Origin: an uncultured Lachnospiraceae bacterium
Lineage (GTDB): Bacteria; Bacillota; Clostridia; Lachnospirales; Lachnospiraceae
DNA length: 61,745 nucleotides
NCBI GenBank assembly: GCA_910588285.1
Contig: CAJUQB010000016.1
Span: 1-61,745, forward strand
Direction: 5' to 3'
Part shown: one piece after another, positions 24,898-35,100 of the stretch
How positions within the stretch are numbered: position 1 is the first letter of the stretch
How the letters are laid out: each line of letters opens with the position of its first letter
Translations under genes and position numbers: made by a program
The notes under the pieces: generated by a model
The model's database searches: none
What the model was told of the DNA's origin: nothing
Seen by the model: only the letters and a program-made list of their open reading frames with translations

Positions 24898-26438
24898 AGC
24901 AGAAATATGTGATTGCCCTTTATATCCGCCTGTCTGTGGAGGACTTCAAGACGGAAAGTTTAAGTATTCCCAACCAAAAGCTGCTCCTTCGGGAAAAGGC
25001 CATGTCGCTGCAGGAATGGGATAACAGCGAAGTCCTGGAATTTGTTGATAACGGCCATACAGGAACCAACTTTGAACGTCCTGCGGTACAGGAGCTTTTG
25101 ACAATGGTGCAGGCCGGAAAGATTGACTGTATCATCGTGAAAGACCTTTCCCGTTTTGGCCGCAACAGCATTGAGACCGGCTATTTTATTGAGCGGGTGT
25201 TTCCGCTCTACCATACCCGGTTTATCTCTGTGAGCGATGATTTTGACACCGCCAATTTCAAAGGAGATACCGGAGGAATCGACATAGCCTTTAAGTATCT
25301 TATCAGCGAGTGTTACAGCCGGGATATGTCCATGAAAACGAAAAGCGCTAAATACGCAAAGATGCGCCGGGGCGAGTACCAGAGTGTCATTTGCCCTTAT
25401 GGCTACCGCAAGAGCACAGACGGGCGCATGGAGCCGGACGAGGACGTTGCAGGGATTGTCCGGCAGATATTTGAATGGGCGGCTGACGGCAATACAGCCG
25501 CAGAGATCACGAGAAAACTGTACGCCCTGAAGATTCCTACGCCCGGAGAATACCGGAGGGATAAAGGCAAGGATCACTACAATGTTTCCCGGACGCACGG
25601 CGTCTGGAACAGTTCAACGGTTTTGCGGATGCTGGAGGATCAGCGGTATATCGGCACCTATGTGATCGGCAAGCGCAAGGTACAGGAGATTGGCAGCCGC
25701 CGCATGAAGTTAAAGGATGAAAGCGAGTGGTTCAAAATCCCAGACCACCACCCGGCAATCGTAAGCAGGGAACTGTTCGAGAAAGCCAATGCTTCAATCA
25801 GGCGTTTCTCACTTCCCAATAAAAAGCGGCGTGACTACCTTTTCCGTGGAAAAGTATTCTGCGGCTGCTGCGACCATGCCATGTCACTTAGAAATGGAGC
25901 GTGGTTTTACTGCCGCCATTCCGAAGTGGCAGAAAATCTTCCCTGTCACGGGGTAAGGGTAAAAATGGCTGATCTGGAGCAGGCGGTTTTTGAAACAATC
26001 CGGGCGCAGATGTGTCCGGCACTCGGAATTGACAGCAGCAAAGACAAGCTGGATTTGCAGACGGTTCAGCAGGCCGAGCATGAAGATAAGCTGCGCTCTA
26101 TCCAGGACAGCAAACGGCGGCTCTATGAACAATATGCACTTGGAGAGATTGACCTGGAAACCTACAGGGAACAGAAAGCGGTATATGATGCGGAGCTGGT
26201 ACAGGCAAAGAATGTCCATGCCGCTATTACCGCACAGACTAAACAGATACAAAGCGATTACGAGGCAAGGCTGAAACAGCGTGAAATCATTCAGGAAGTA
26301 GGCAGCGCCGACACTCTGACGCAAGCCCTGATTGACCGGCTTATCAGTAAGGTGTATATCTTTCCGGGAGACCGGATTGAGATTGAATATGTGACGCAGG
26401 ACTTTTTAGGAACAGAAAAACCGGGAAAGGAGGCATGA
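24894..26438 (+). CDS. Large serine recombinase 6 (element B)
   Basis: 514 residues. VIALYIRLSVED gives catalytic serine 14; KDLSRFGRNSIETG has the conserved arginines. It has a recombinase domain (ICPYGYRKSTD) and a zinc ribbon (FCGCCDHAMSL ... FYCRHSE), with a shorter coiled coil than its neighbours. It overlaps recombinase 5 by four bases. Third and last gene of element B's trio, matching recombinase 3 in position. Confidence 0.92.
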   Translation: MKQKYVIALYIRLSVEDFKTESLSIPNQKLLLREKAMSLQEWDNSEVLEFVDNGHTGTNFERPAVQELLTMVQAGKIDCIIVKDLSRFGRNSIETGYFIERVFPLYHTRFISVSDDFDTANFKGDTGGIDIAFKYLISECYSRDMSMKTKSAKYAKMRRGEYQSVICPYGYRKSTDGRMEPDEDVAGIVRQIFEWAADGNTAAEITRKLYALKIPTPGEYRRDKGKDHYNVSRTHGVWNSSTVLRMLEDQRYIGTYVIGKRKVQEIGSRRMKLKDESEWFKIPDHHPAIVSRELFEKANASIRRFSLPNKKRRDYLFRGKVFCGCCDHAMSLRNGAWFYCRHSEVAENLPCHGVRVKMADLEQAVFETIRAQMCPALGIDSSKDKLDLQTVQQAEHEDKLRSIQDSKRRLYEQYALGEIDLETYREQKAVYDAELVQAKNVHAAITAQTKQIQSDYEARLKQREIIQEVGSADTLTQALIDRLISKVYIFPGDRIEIEYVTQDFLGTEKPGKEA

Positions 26439-26441
26439 GCC

Positions 26442-26588
26442 ATGAATACCGTATTAAACAGCTACGGGCAGCTATGCGGCTGCCCGGAAATCCTCAAAAA
26501 AAGTTATAAATTTTTTTGTCGCGGGCTTGACATACGGGTGCCTCAGACCATGAACCGTAATGTGGGGCAGGCCATTTCTGGAACATAA
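26442..26588 (+). CDS. Small frame at the end of element B, fused across the junction
   Basis: ATG 26442 has GGAGG at a perfect 8-nt spacing, overlaps nothing and opens 48 codons (MNTVLNSYGQLCGCPEILKK...). Its last 17 codons lie beyond the inferred border with element C. The native gene may therefore be longer or end elsewhere. I do not recognise it. Confidence 0.4.
   Translation: MNTVLNSYGQLCGCPEILKKSYKFFCRGLDIRVPQTMNRNVGQAISGT
26530..26545. mobile_element. Inferred right junction of element B inside the integrase of element C
   Basis: Right of about 26538 the minus strand encodes a tyrosine integrase up to HGLRH. Left of it the frame reads PYVKPATKKF, unlike any integrase, and the DNA belongs to the recombinase trio tail. 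Expected downstream residues (TYA..., the final His and Tyr) are absent. The exact crossover is an estimate. Confidence 0.72.
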
Positions 26589-27554
26589 TTTTGTCAAAGC
26601 ACTGTTCATAGCAGCAGTTGAGTGGGGCAGGCCATTTTCCTGACACGAAATATAATCGTGGTCAAAATATTGTTCACCGTACTGCAGCTTATTTGCATCA
26701 ATCACAGTTCTTCTTTTTTCAATTTCCTTCGCAACAGCCTCTGGTATCCGCAGCAGGCGATAGCTATTATCCGTCTTTGGCGGTTTCTCTATGACCTTAT
26801 ATGTCTGAATTTTACTTCCACCCTTTGGGATAACAGGGTTTGATGTAATCTGCCGTTGAATGTAAATTGTTCTGTTTTCAGCATCAAAATCTCCAAATTT
26901 CAAGCCTGAAATCTCACCTTTTCTCAATCCACAGAACAGCCCAAGAAGAATTTCCAGATACCATCCACTATCGCAGGCAGCTTTCAGGAGTTTTTTCACA
27001 TTTGCTTTGTTTAAAATAACAATTGTTGGCTTTCTTCTCGGATACGGCTTCGTTGCAGGAATCGGATTAACCCTGATATATTCCTGTATTACGGCCTCTT
27101 TCATTGCCATGTTCAAGAACTCTCTGGACTTGTTTCCAGCAGACTCGCATGCCTTTGACACAACAGCCAGCAAAGAATCAAAATATTCCTCATTTGCATA
27201 TCGCAATTTTATATTCTGCTGCATATTCGGAAGAATCAGATCGTACAGTACATAGGCACATACCATGCGGGTTGTATTCTCAATCCTCTGGGAAAAAACA
27301 TCCTCAAACCAATAGAGCAGATAATCTCTTAAATCCACATCTGGATTTGGCTTTACCGACATCTGATAGGTTCTTGTCGCTTTCTTGAATTCTTTCTCAT
27401 ATTTGTAATAACTGGCTTCCGCTTCTGCCTCACTCTGAAAGCCTCCACGCTTACTATACTTTACAGAACCATCTGGCTGCAACAGTTTAACTCTGTGAAC
27501 CCACGCGTTTCCTTCATAAAAGGCAACCACTTTTTTCTTTGCTGACTGTTTCAC
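26538..27554 (-). pseudogene. int: Tyrosine integrase of element C, C-terminus lost
   Basis: About 340 residues of a phage/Tn916-type integrase remain. There is an N-terminal arm (WVHRVKLLQPDGSVKYSKRGGF), a core-binding domain, then LFCGLRKGEISGL (first catalytic arginine) and HITVHGLRH (HxxR). The segment after HGLRH, normally carrying the last histidine and the tyrosine nucleophile, is replaced by unrelated residues. GTG 27554 with GAGAGGTGA is the likely start. Without the tyrosine the enzyme cannot work, so element C should not excise by its own integrase. Confidence 0.87.
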
Positions 27555-27567
27555 TAAATCACCTCTC

Positions 27568-27783
27568 TTATAAATCACCATTCAGCCATTCATCAAATCC
27601 TTTCTTTGGCACTCTAAAAAGCTTACCAATTTTAAGAACTCTGAACGGCGGGTTTTTCTGCTTATACACATCTTCAAGGAAGGTATAGGCTTTACTCTTT
27701 CCTATTCCAAGCATGCGCTGAATATCGCCTGCCAGGTATACCTGCTGATCAACTGCCGCTTCATTATCTATATCTGCTGCCAT
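27568..27783 (-). CDS. xis: Excisionase/helix-turn-helix protein
   Basis: 71 residues: VYLAGDIQRMLGIGKSKAYTFLED is an HTH_17-type winged helix start, and FRVLKIGKLFRVPKKGFDEWL is the classical wing of excisionases. It lies 13 nt upstream of the integrase on the same strand, the normal int-xis order of Tn916-like elements. It would bend DNA at the element ends during excision. Confidence 0.85.
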   Translation of the reverse strand: MAADIDNEAAVDQQVYLAGDIQRMLGIGKSKAYTFLEDVYKQKNPPFRVLKIGKLFRVPKKGFDEWLNGDL

Positions 27784-27970
27784 TCTCTATATCCTCTCTT
27801 TCCCTGTTTTTAGTATCTTTCGCTATCATAAAACGATTTTTGCAGCCGAAGTGGCATCAGTCTGGCATTTGATATAAAGTATCTTCATATATCTTATACG
27901 AATTGAACATCCTGTTTTTCAACTGCAATTAGCATATCTTTTTCTACTTATAATTTAAGAGGTGATATTT

Positions 27971-28045
27971 ATGCACACTCAATCAGGTCATTTCCTGCGC
28001 CAATTCTTTTGCCGCGTATTTCAGGTATTGCTATGCAATCTTTAA
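27971..28045 (+). CDS. Possible 24-residue leader peptide
   Basis: ATG 27971 follows AGAGGTGAT at close spacing, encoding MHTQSGHFLRQFFCRVFQVL and four more residues. A TATAAT lies at 27949-27954 with no clear -35. It is in the 734-nt gap between the excisionase and the conjugation operon, followed by GCGTGCTCACGC. It may be a regulatory leader; it may also be chance. Confidence 0.3.
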   Translation: MHTQSGHFLRQFFCRVFQVLLCNL

Positions 28046-28246
28046 TCAGAGGGCGTGCTCACGCATGGTCATCGCACACTATCCGTCTATACCTGTATAA
28101 CTCCTGAATGGTGCTGTAAGATTGTCAAGGTGCAAAGGGTCTTCCACATTTTGGATGTAACCCATATGCTATATAAATAAAGGACACTATCCCGTTTTTC
28201 TGCAAATATTCAAAAATAATTTTTTCATTTTTACATCATAAAATCC

Positions 28247-28323
28247 TGGCATGAAATTGGCACAATTCCGCACAAAATTGGCACGGTTCTGCTCTTTCCC
28301 CGTAAATAGGGATATGTTACACT
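28247..28323 (+). promoter_or_regulatory. Conjugation-operon promoter with phased TTGGCAC repeats
   Basis: TGGCAT (28247), TTGGCAC (28257-28263), TCCGCAC (28267-28273) and TTGGCAC (28278-28284) are spaced about 10-11 bp apart. They are followed by G-TTCTGCTCTTTCCCCGTAAA and the -10-like TACACT at 28318-28323. No -35 box is found. The same arrangement precedes the Tad operon at 46674-46741, with the same 40-nt distance from the last repeat to the -10. A shared activator, or the element's own sigma factor, is likely. Confidence 0.8.
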
Positions 28324-28367
28324 AAATATGCTTAAAACTGTATCCAGAAGCAATCCGGGCTGGCATG

Positions 28368-28394
28368 GCACCTTTCCAAAGAGGTGCTTTTTTT
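28368..28394 (+). terminator. Leader terminator 1 of the conjugation operon
   Basis: GCACCT (28368-28373) and AGGTGC (28382-28387) form a stem followed by seven T. It lies about 45 nt after the -10 box and ahead of the first gene, so transcription must pass it. Confidence 0.75.
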
Positions 28395-28448
28395 GCGCCT
28401 CTGACCGCAGAACCGGCTTTTCCCCGCCTCCCGCCCGGAAGAAAGAAG

Positions 28449-28478
28449 ACCATGCCCGTTCCTGTGGCATGGTTTTTT
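28449..28478 (+). terminator. Leader terminator 2 of the conjugation operon
   Basis: ACCATGCC (28449-28456) and GGCATGGT (28466-28473) form a perfect 8-bp stem followed by six T. It is the second terminator between promoter and first gene, which suggests antitermination or attenuation. Confidence 0.75.
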
Positions 28479-28517
28479 CTTTCCACAACCAAATCTTAAT
28501 TAAAGGAGGTCCACAAA

Positions 28518-28910
28518 TTGAGACTGAAAAACAAACTGCAGACACCTGCCCCGGCAGGCAAAAAGCCCAAAGCCAGGTTCTCCCCTGCGAAGGCCGCCTA
28601 CTATGTATTCCTGAGTTTTATGATGTTCCTGATGGCCACGCAGCCGGTCTATGCCTCGGATGTATGGACGAAGGCCACGGAGATCATGAAGGACGTCTAC
28701 AACCAGATCGTGCTCATCTCCACCGTGGCCGCCATCGTCACCGCTTCGGTGGCCCTTTTGATGATGAACTTCTCCCGCTCCGGCCGCACGGTGGACGAGA
28801 GCCGCGCATGGCTGAAGCGCATCTGCATCACCTGGGCGATCTTAAACGGCCTGGGGTTCATCATGGCCTACATCACCCCGTTCTTTGCGGATGGCAAGTG
28901 GAATGGCTGA
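28518..28910 (+). CDS. VirB2/TrbC-like conjugation pilin (Maff2-like)
   Basis: 130 residues. A basic N-terminus and a hydrophobic helix at about 28-47 ending in AYA-type residues (TQPVYASDVW) suggest signal cleavage. Two further helices (about 65-87 and 105-125) give the two-helix mature pilin pattern. In Gram-positive systems this protein forms the conjugation channel or pilus core. TTG 28518 has GGAGG at 8 nt. First gene of the operon; the VirB6-like gene follows 23 nt later. Confidence 0.75.
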   Translation: MRLKNKLQTPAPAGKKPKARFSPAKAAYYVFLSFMMFLMATQPVYASDVWTKATEIMKDVYNQIVLISTVAAIVTASVALLMMNFSRSGRTVDESRAWLKRICITWAILNGLGFIMAYITPFFADGKWNG

Positions 28911-28933
28911 CCGCCGGAAAGGAGTGAGCATTT

Positions 28934-29644
28934 ATGGGTATTTTAGACGGCATTGTGGAATGGATCGCCGAACAGGTGATGAACGGCCTTGACCTTGTGA
29001 CCACCTCGGTCCTGGGGGCACTTGGCTGTGACATGACCGTATTCCTCCGCTACTTCCCCGCCGCCGAGACCATGTATAAGGTCTTTGTGGCGCTGGCTAT
29101 CGGCATCATCCTCTTAAACTGGGTATGGCAGCTGTTCAAGAACTTCGGTTTAGGCATCGGCATTGAGGCAGAGGACCCGGTGCGCCTGAGCATCCGCTCC
29201 GTCCTCTTCATCCTGCTGGCCTATTTCTCGGACGGGATCGTGGATACTATCTTAAAGATTGGCGGAACCCCGTACCACTGGATCATGGTTTCCGACCTGC
29301 CTGCTCTAAGTTTCGCGGACTTTAATTCGGTGATGTTAGCCATCATCGGCGTCTGCGCCAACGGTGCGGTGGCACTGATCACGCTGATTATCGTTCTGAT
29401 CCTGGCATGGAACTACCTGAAACTCCTTTTTGAAGCGGCAGAGCGGTATGTCCTCTTAGGGGTTCTGGTCTACACGGCTCCCGTGGCCTTTTCCATGGGG
29501 GCATCCCAGTCCACCTCTAACATTTTTAAGTCCTGGTGCCGGATGTTCGGCGGGCAGGTGTTCCTCCTGCTCATGAATGCCTGGTGCCTGCGGCTGTTCA
29601 CAAGCATGGTCGGGGCGTTCATCGCAAACCCGCTCTCACTATGA
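28934..29644 (+). CDS. VirB6/TrbL-like multi-pass membrane protein
   Basis: 236 residues with at least five hydrophobic helices (about 47-66, 86-104, 130-150, 158-182, 205-222). Small-residue patches (ANGAVALITLIIVLIL, YVLLGVLVYTAPVAFSMGAS) are typical of TrbL/CD0411-type channel proteins. It would form the inner part of the transfer channel with VirB4. ATG 28934 has AAAGGAG at normal spacing. Confidence 0.75.
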   Translation: MGILDGIVEWIAEQVMNGLDLVTTSVLGALGCDMTVFLRYFPAAETMYKVFVALAIGIILLNWVWQLFKNFGLGIGIEAEDPVRLSIRSVLFILLAYFSDGIVDTILKIGGTPYHWIMVSDLPALSFADFNSVMLAIIGVCANGAVALITLIIVLILAWNYLKLLFEAAERYVLLGVLVYTAPVAFSMGASQSTSNIFKSWCRMFGGQVFLLLMNAWCLRLFTSMVGAFIANPLSL

Positions 29645-29671
29645 AAAATCAAGAAAGGAATGGCGATAACC

Positions 29672-30685
29672 ATGAAAAAATATAAAAAGGTACTTACTGC
29701 GGCCTTTCTGATGGCGCTCCTTCTCTGCCTGTCCTGCCAGACGGCTTTTGCCTTTTCGGAGGGCGATGCCCAGGCCCAAGTGGATGCGGCAGGGCGGGAG
29801 GCGGTATCGGGCAACGTCCTGGTCTGGTTCCTGTGCGCCATTGCGTTTTTAAAGGTATCCCAGAAGATCGACTCCTTCATGTCCAGCTTAGGGGTAAACG
29901 TAGGGCATACGGGCGGCTCCATGATCGCGGAGGCCATGATCGCTGCAAGGGGCGTGGGCGCTGTCCGCAACTTCTCCCGCCAGCACTTCGGCGGCGGCCA
30001 CAGCAGCAGCTCTTCCCATGTGAATACAGGCTCCGGCTCACCCGGAACCCCCGGCAGCCCGGGCGGGTTCATGGCAGGCGGCCTTGCAGGGGTGGTCAGC
30101 CGGCAGGTCACAAACAGTGCCATCCGCACTGCCACCTCCCACACCGAGACAAACCGGCAGGGTGGAAAGGCGCCCGGCGGCAGCATCGGCGGTTTTGCGT
30201 CCACCGTATCCGCCGGCATTGGCGGGAATCTGTATGCCTCTTCCGTTGCCAAAGGCGGCGATTTTGCCAACAACGTCATCGGCACAGTCGCCACGGGAAA
30301 TACCGCCTCCATAGGTTCCATGTCCGGGGAAAAGGCTGCCCAGGCCCTCCACTCCTACATGGGCTATGCCGCCCTGGGGGAAGGCGCACAGCATGTGCCG
30401 TCCTTTACCGGCGTGGAGATCGGGGGCGGGCGCATCACCGGCACGGAAATTTCGGAGGAACACCCGGAGGGCATTTCCTTCGGCATGTACCATGCGGACC
30501 AGTACACCCCACCGGAAGGGCCTTACACTACCGTGCAGGCCGTGGACGGCACTTCCTGGTACAAACAGTACGCACAGGATGCCGTGGAGAAATCCCCTTA
30601 CATGGCGGCGGACGGCTCCATCGCCTATAAGGAATCCATTGTGAAAAAGATGCCCCCGGTGCCCAAAAGAAAGGACAGGTTATAA
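29672..30685 (+). CDS. Secreted/membrane glycine-serine-rich conjugation protein
   Basis: 337 residues. The signal peptide (KKVLTAAFLMALLLCLSCQTAFAF) is followed by one helix (VLVWFLCAIAFLKVS, about 47-62), then a long flexible region rich in Gly, Ser and Thr (SSSSHVNTGSGSPGTPGSPGG) and a folded C-terminal part with YMGYAALGEG. ATG 29672 is preferred over 29660, which overlaps the ribosome site. It lies between the VirB6-like gene and the wall hydrolase, so it probably belongs to the channel. No family name is known to me. Confidence 0.7.
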   Translation: MKKYKKVLTAAFLMALLLCLSCQTAFAFSEGDAQAQVDAAGREAVSGNVLVWFLCAIAFLKVSQKIDSFMSSLGVNVGHTGGSMIAEAMIAARGVGAVRNFSRQHFGGGHSSSSSHVNTGSGSPGTPGSPGGFMAGGLAGVVSRQVTNSAIRTATSHTETNRQGGKAPGGSIGGFASTVSAGIGGNLYASSVAKGGDFANNVIGTVATGNTASIGSMSGEKAAQALHSYMGYAALGEGAQHVPSFTGVEIGGGRITGTEISEEHPEGISFGMYHADQYTPPEGPYTTVQAVDGTSWYKQYAQDAVEKSPYMAADGSIAYKESIVKKMPPVPKRKDRL

Positions 30686-32062
30686 ATGGAAGGAAGACAG
30701 AAGAACGGGCTGGAAGAAGCCCTTGAGACCGGCGCGTCTGCGGCACACCTTGCCAGGAGTGCCGTGAAAGCGGGGAAAGCGGTGTCTTGGGCCGCTAAGG
30801 GAGCCGCCGTGGGCGGTCCTTATGGCGCAGCGGCAGGGGCGCTATGGGAAGGACGCAGACTTATCGGAAAGATCCTGGCGGCGGCTGCTGCCCTGTTACT
30901 GCTCCCGGTGCTTTTTGTGCTGATGCTCCCCGGGCTGCTCTTTGACGGGTTTTCCGCCGCTTTTTCCCCGGCCGACCCGGAAACGCCCATCCTGAACAGT
31001 GAAAATGCGATTATAGAAAACGCCAACACCATAACCTTCACCATCAGCGGCATCCTGGGGGAAGGCATGGAGGATGTGATGGAACGAATCGAACAGGATT
31101 TTGCCGCTTCGGACGGGGATGGGATGGAGGTCATCAACCCCTATGAAACAAATCCCATATACAATGTCAACCTCTTTGTCTCCCAGTACTGTGCGGCAAA
31201 GGAAAAGGAATTTGCAGATATCTCCATTGCGGATATGGCGGCAGTCATGCGCCGTGGGAAATCCCACCTTTACTCCTACCGGCGGACGGAGGCGATCCGT
31301 GAAAAGACGGTGGAGGACCCGGAGACCGGGGAAGAGACCACCGTATCCGAGAAATGGATGATCTATACCATTTCCTACAACGGGGAAGATTATTTTGCTG
31401 ACCAGGTATTCTCCCTCACAGAAGAACAGAGGATGCTTGCCGCCGATTACGCACAGAACCTGAGCCTTTTCCTTGGTGACGGGCTGGTCCAGAACCTGGA
31501 GAACTGGGAAGGGAACAGCATCCCCTCCCTGGGTGATGTGCGCTTTACGGATGGCGGCACGGAAGTTGTCTATTTCAACCAGCTGGATGAACGCTATGCC
31601 GGAAAACCTTACGGCACCGACCATATCGGCGGTTACGGCTGCGGGCCTACTTCCATGGCGATTGTGGTGTCCTCCCTTGCCGGTGAGACCGTTGACCCGG
31701 TGCGTATGGCACAGTGGGCCTGTGAAAACGGCTACTGGTGCAAGGGCAGCGGTTCCTACCACGCACTGATACCGGGCGCCGCGGAAAACTGGGGGCTTGC
31801 CGTTTCCGGCTGCTCCCCCTCAGAACCCCAGCGGATACTGGACGCCCTGGCAGACGGGAAGCTGGTGGTGGCCATCATGTCAAAAGGGCATTTCACAAGC
31901 GGCGGCCACTTTATCGTGCTGCGGGGCGTGAAGGACGGGAAGATCCTGGTGGCGGACCCCGCCAGCTATAAACGGAGCGGACAACCCTGGGACCTTTCCA
32001 TCATACTGAACGAAGCCAGCAGACGTGCAGGCGCAGGCGGCCCATTCTGGATCATCGGCTGA
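30686..32062 (+). CDS. Membrane-anchored C39-like peptidase (wall hydrolase of the transfer system)
   Basis: 458 residues. A cytosolic N-terminus, a helix at about 70-92 (ILAAAAALLLLPVLFVLML), then an extracellular region. From about residue 300 lies a papain-like C39 fold: GGYGCGPTSMAIVV contains the catalytic cysteine (about 319), GGHFIVLRGVKDGKILVADP the histidine and aspartate. In the VirB1-like position, such enzymes open peptidoglycan for the conjugation apparatus. The start follows the previous stop codon directly. A bacteriocin-processing role is less likely, as no ABC transporter is fused or nearby. Confidence 0.82.
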   Translation: MEGRQKNGLEEALETGASAAHLARSAVKAGKAVSWAAKGAAVGGPYGAAAGALWEGRRLIGKILAAAAALLLLPVLFVLMLPGLLFDGFSAAFSPADPETPILNSENAIIENANTITFTISGILGEGMEDVMERIEQDFAASDGDGMEVINPYETNPIYNVNLFVSQYCAAKEKEFADISIADMAAVMRRGKSHLYSYRRTEAIREKTVEDPETGEETTVSEKWMIYTISYNGEDYFADQVFSLTEEQRMLAADYAQNLSLFLGDGLVQNLENWEGNSIPSLGDVRFTDGGTEVVYFNQLDERYAGKPYGTDHIGGYGCGPTSMAIVVSSLAGETVDPVRMAQWACENGYWCKGSGSYHALIPGAAENWGLAVSGCSPSEPQRILDALADGKLVVAIMSKGHFTSGGHFIVLRGVKDGKILVADPASYKRSGQPWDLSIILNEASRRAGAGGPFWIIG

Positions 32063-32164
32063 ACCGCCCTGCCGCAGTCCGGCCATGAACCCTGTTTACA
32101 GACGTTCCGCTCTGATCCCGCCCATGGCCGGAACTGACACACTGCGAAAGAGAGGTACTACCAT

Positions 32165-35100
32165 ATGAACAATCAAAATGACCACGATACCTATATCATC
32201 CCGCCGAATTTTGTGGACACAGGCACGTTTTTCGGCGGCATGTTCCGGGCAAGGAATGTGATCGAGGCCGGCATCCTGGCTGTCGCGACCGGGCTGCCGG
32301 TGTTTTTGTTCCTGCCCTTTGGCCTGACCGTGCGGATTATCGTGCTGTGCCTGACTACCCTGCCCCTTGTCCTGTTTGCCCTGATCGGCATATCGGGGGA
32401 AAGCCTGTCGTCCTTCCTGGTCATCTTCTTAAAATACATGAAGAACCGCCGTATCGTGGGCGGCAGTGAAAGCCAGGAAACAGTGCGGACGGCCGCATCT
32501 GCGAAAAAGTTCAGGAAAAGCGGCAAAAAGAAAAATCCTGTTTGCAGCGAAAACACAGCCTCTGCCAGCACCAGACAGGAGATGAAAACTGACAGAAGTA
32601 ACCATAAATCTGTCAAAAATGAAAAAATCGGCGGCATATCCGGCTGGCGGCGCAGAGGGGAGGAGGATTTCCCCGCAGAGTTCGACCAGATAAAAGGCTA
32701 TGAGATCCGCCAGAAGCTCCGCCCCAGCCAGACACAGAAAAAACAGCAGGACGGAATGCAGCGAAAGAAATCTGCAGGTGGAAGGAAACGGGGTCCACAG
32801 CAGGATTCCAGAAAAAAGGCCGCTGGAAGATCAGCAGGACCGGACCACAGAAACAGCCGGCAGAAAAAGGGCCGCTCCCCCAGAAAGCCGCTCCGTACAC
32901 CGGAACCGCAGTTTACCCATTTGAACCCGGTGGCGGACTACCTGCCCATCCGTAAGATAGAAAACGGCATTATCTACACGAAGGACCACCGGTATGTGAA
33001 GGTGGTGGAGGTGATCCCCATCAACTTCCTGCTCCGCAGCGCCAGGGAACAGAGGGGCATCATCTATTCCTTTGTTTCCTATTTAAAGATAAGCCCCGTA
33101 AAGCTCCAGTTCAAGGTGCTGACCCGCCGTGCGGATATCGGGCGGCACATGGACACGGTGCGCCGGGAGATGGCCCAGGAGACCAACGGACAATGCCGGC
33201 TCATGCAGGAGGATTACCTGCAGTTCATCCAGCAGATCTGTTCCCGCGAGGCTGTCACGCGCCGTTTCTTTCTGGTCTTTGAATACGAACCCTGGAATGG
33301 CGCAAGACGCACGGACGAGGAAGGGGAGGCCATCGGCTCCCTGCAGTCCGCCGTCCACACGGCCTCTAATTACCTGCGTCAGTGCGGGAATGAAGTGGTG
33401 CTGCCGGACAACGAGGACGAGTTCACCATAGATGTGCTCTATAACCTCCTGTGCCGGAATGAGAGCGCCGCAAATCCCCTCCCCGTCCGGGCAAAAGAAG
33501 TGGTGGCACAGTACCTGGCAGACGGAAGGGAATCTGACATTGACCATATCCCTGCCGGGGAATTTATTGCGCCCAGAAGCATTGACTTTACCCACGGGCG
33601 GTACATCTGCATTGACGGGCTTTATTACGCCTACCTGCTGATCCCCTCGGACGGCTATAAGACCCATGTGCCGGCCGGCTGGCTCAGCCTGATGGTCAAT
33701 GCCGGTGACGGGATCGACCTGGACATGTTCCTCTCCCGACAGCCCAAGGAGCGCATCATCCAGAAGGTGGGCCAGCAGCTGCGCATCAACCGCTCCCGGA
33801 TCAAGGACGCCAGCGATACCAACACGGACTTTGACGATATCGACAGCGCCATCCGCAGCGGCTATTTCCTGAAGGAAGGGCTTGCCAACAATGAAGATTT
33901 TTACTTTATGAACCTGCTGGTCACGGTTACAGCCCCCAATGAGGAAGACCTGGAGTGGAAGGTCAGCGAGATGAAAAAGCTCCTGCTCTCCCAGGACATG
34001 CGGGTATCCACCTGCCACTTCCGGGAAGAACAGGCATTCCTGACCGCCCTGCCCCTGGTATCCGTGGAAAAAGGGCTGTATGAGCGCAGCAGGCGCAACC
34101 TCCTGACCGGGGGCGCCGCAAGCTGCTACCCCTTTACCAGCTATGAGATGTGCGATGACAACGGCATCCTTTTAGGTGTAAATAAGTACAACAGCTCCCT
34201 GATCATTGTGGATATCTTTAATTCCGCCGTCTATAAAAACGCAAACATGGCGATCCTGGGCACTTCCGGCGCGGGCAAGACCTTCACCATGCAGCTCATG
34301 GCCCTGCGGATGCGGCGCAAGGGAATCCCCATTTTCATCATTGCCCCGTTAAAGGGGCATGAGTTCCACCGGGCCTGTGCCAATGTGGGCGGCGAGTTCA
34401 TCCAGGTCTCCCCGGCAAGCCCCCACTGTATCAACGTGATGGAGATCCGGCAGGTGGACCGCACCGTGAACGAACTGCTGGACGGCCCCGGCATCCAGTT
34501 ATCGGAACTGGCGGAGAAGATCCAGCGGCTCCATATCTTTTTCAGCCTGCTGATCCCGGACATGAACCATGAAGAGCGCCAGCTTCTGGACGAGGCCCTG
34601 ATCCACACCTACAACAAGAAAGGCATCACCCATGACAACGCATCCCTGGCAGACCCCAAAGACCCGGCACGATACCGGGAGATGCCGGTACTGGGTGACC
34701 TTTATGGAATACTGAAGAAATCGGCTGCCACAAAACGGCTGGCAAATATCCTAAACCGCCTGGTAAACGGCTCCGCCAGTACCTTCAACCAGCAGACCAA
34801 CGTGTCCCTGGACAACCGATATACCGTTCTGGATATCTCTTCCCTGACCGGGGACCTGCTGACCGTGGGGATGTTCGTAGCACTGGATTTTGTCTGGGAC
34901 CGGGCCAAGGAGGACCGTACCGAGGAAAAGACCATCTTCATTGACGAATGCTGGCAGCTCTTATCCGGAGCCGGCGCCACAGGCACACGTCTTGCCGGCG
35001 ACTTTGTACTGGAGATCTTCAAGACCATCCGAGGGTACGGGGGTTCCGCCGTCTGTGCCAGCCAGGACCTGAATGACTTCTTTAACCTGGATGAAGGACG

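Noticed and set aside
26562..26637. Direct repeat GTGGGGCAGGCCATTT, 60 nt apart, near the integrase: possible attachment site
   Set aside because: Both copies lie in the integrase reading frame and encode ENGLPH and RNGLPH, normal parts of this family; coding explains them.
28278..28294. Sigma-54 promoter (TGGCAC...TGC) at the TTGGCAC elements
   Set aside because: The distance between GG and GC is 11 instead of 12 nt in both copies, and no sigma-54 activator gene is seen.
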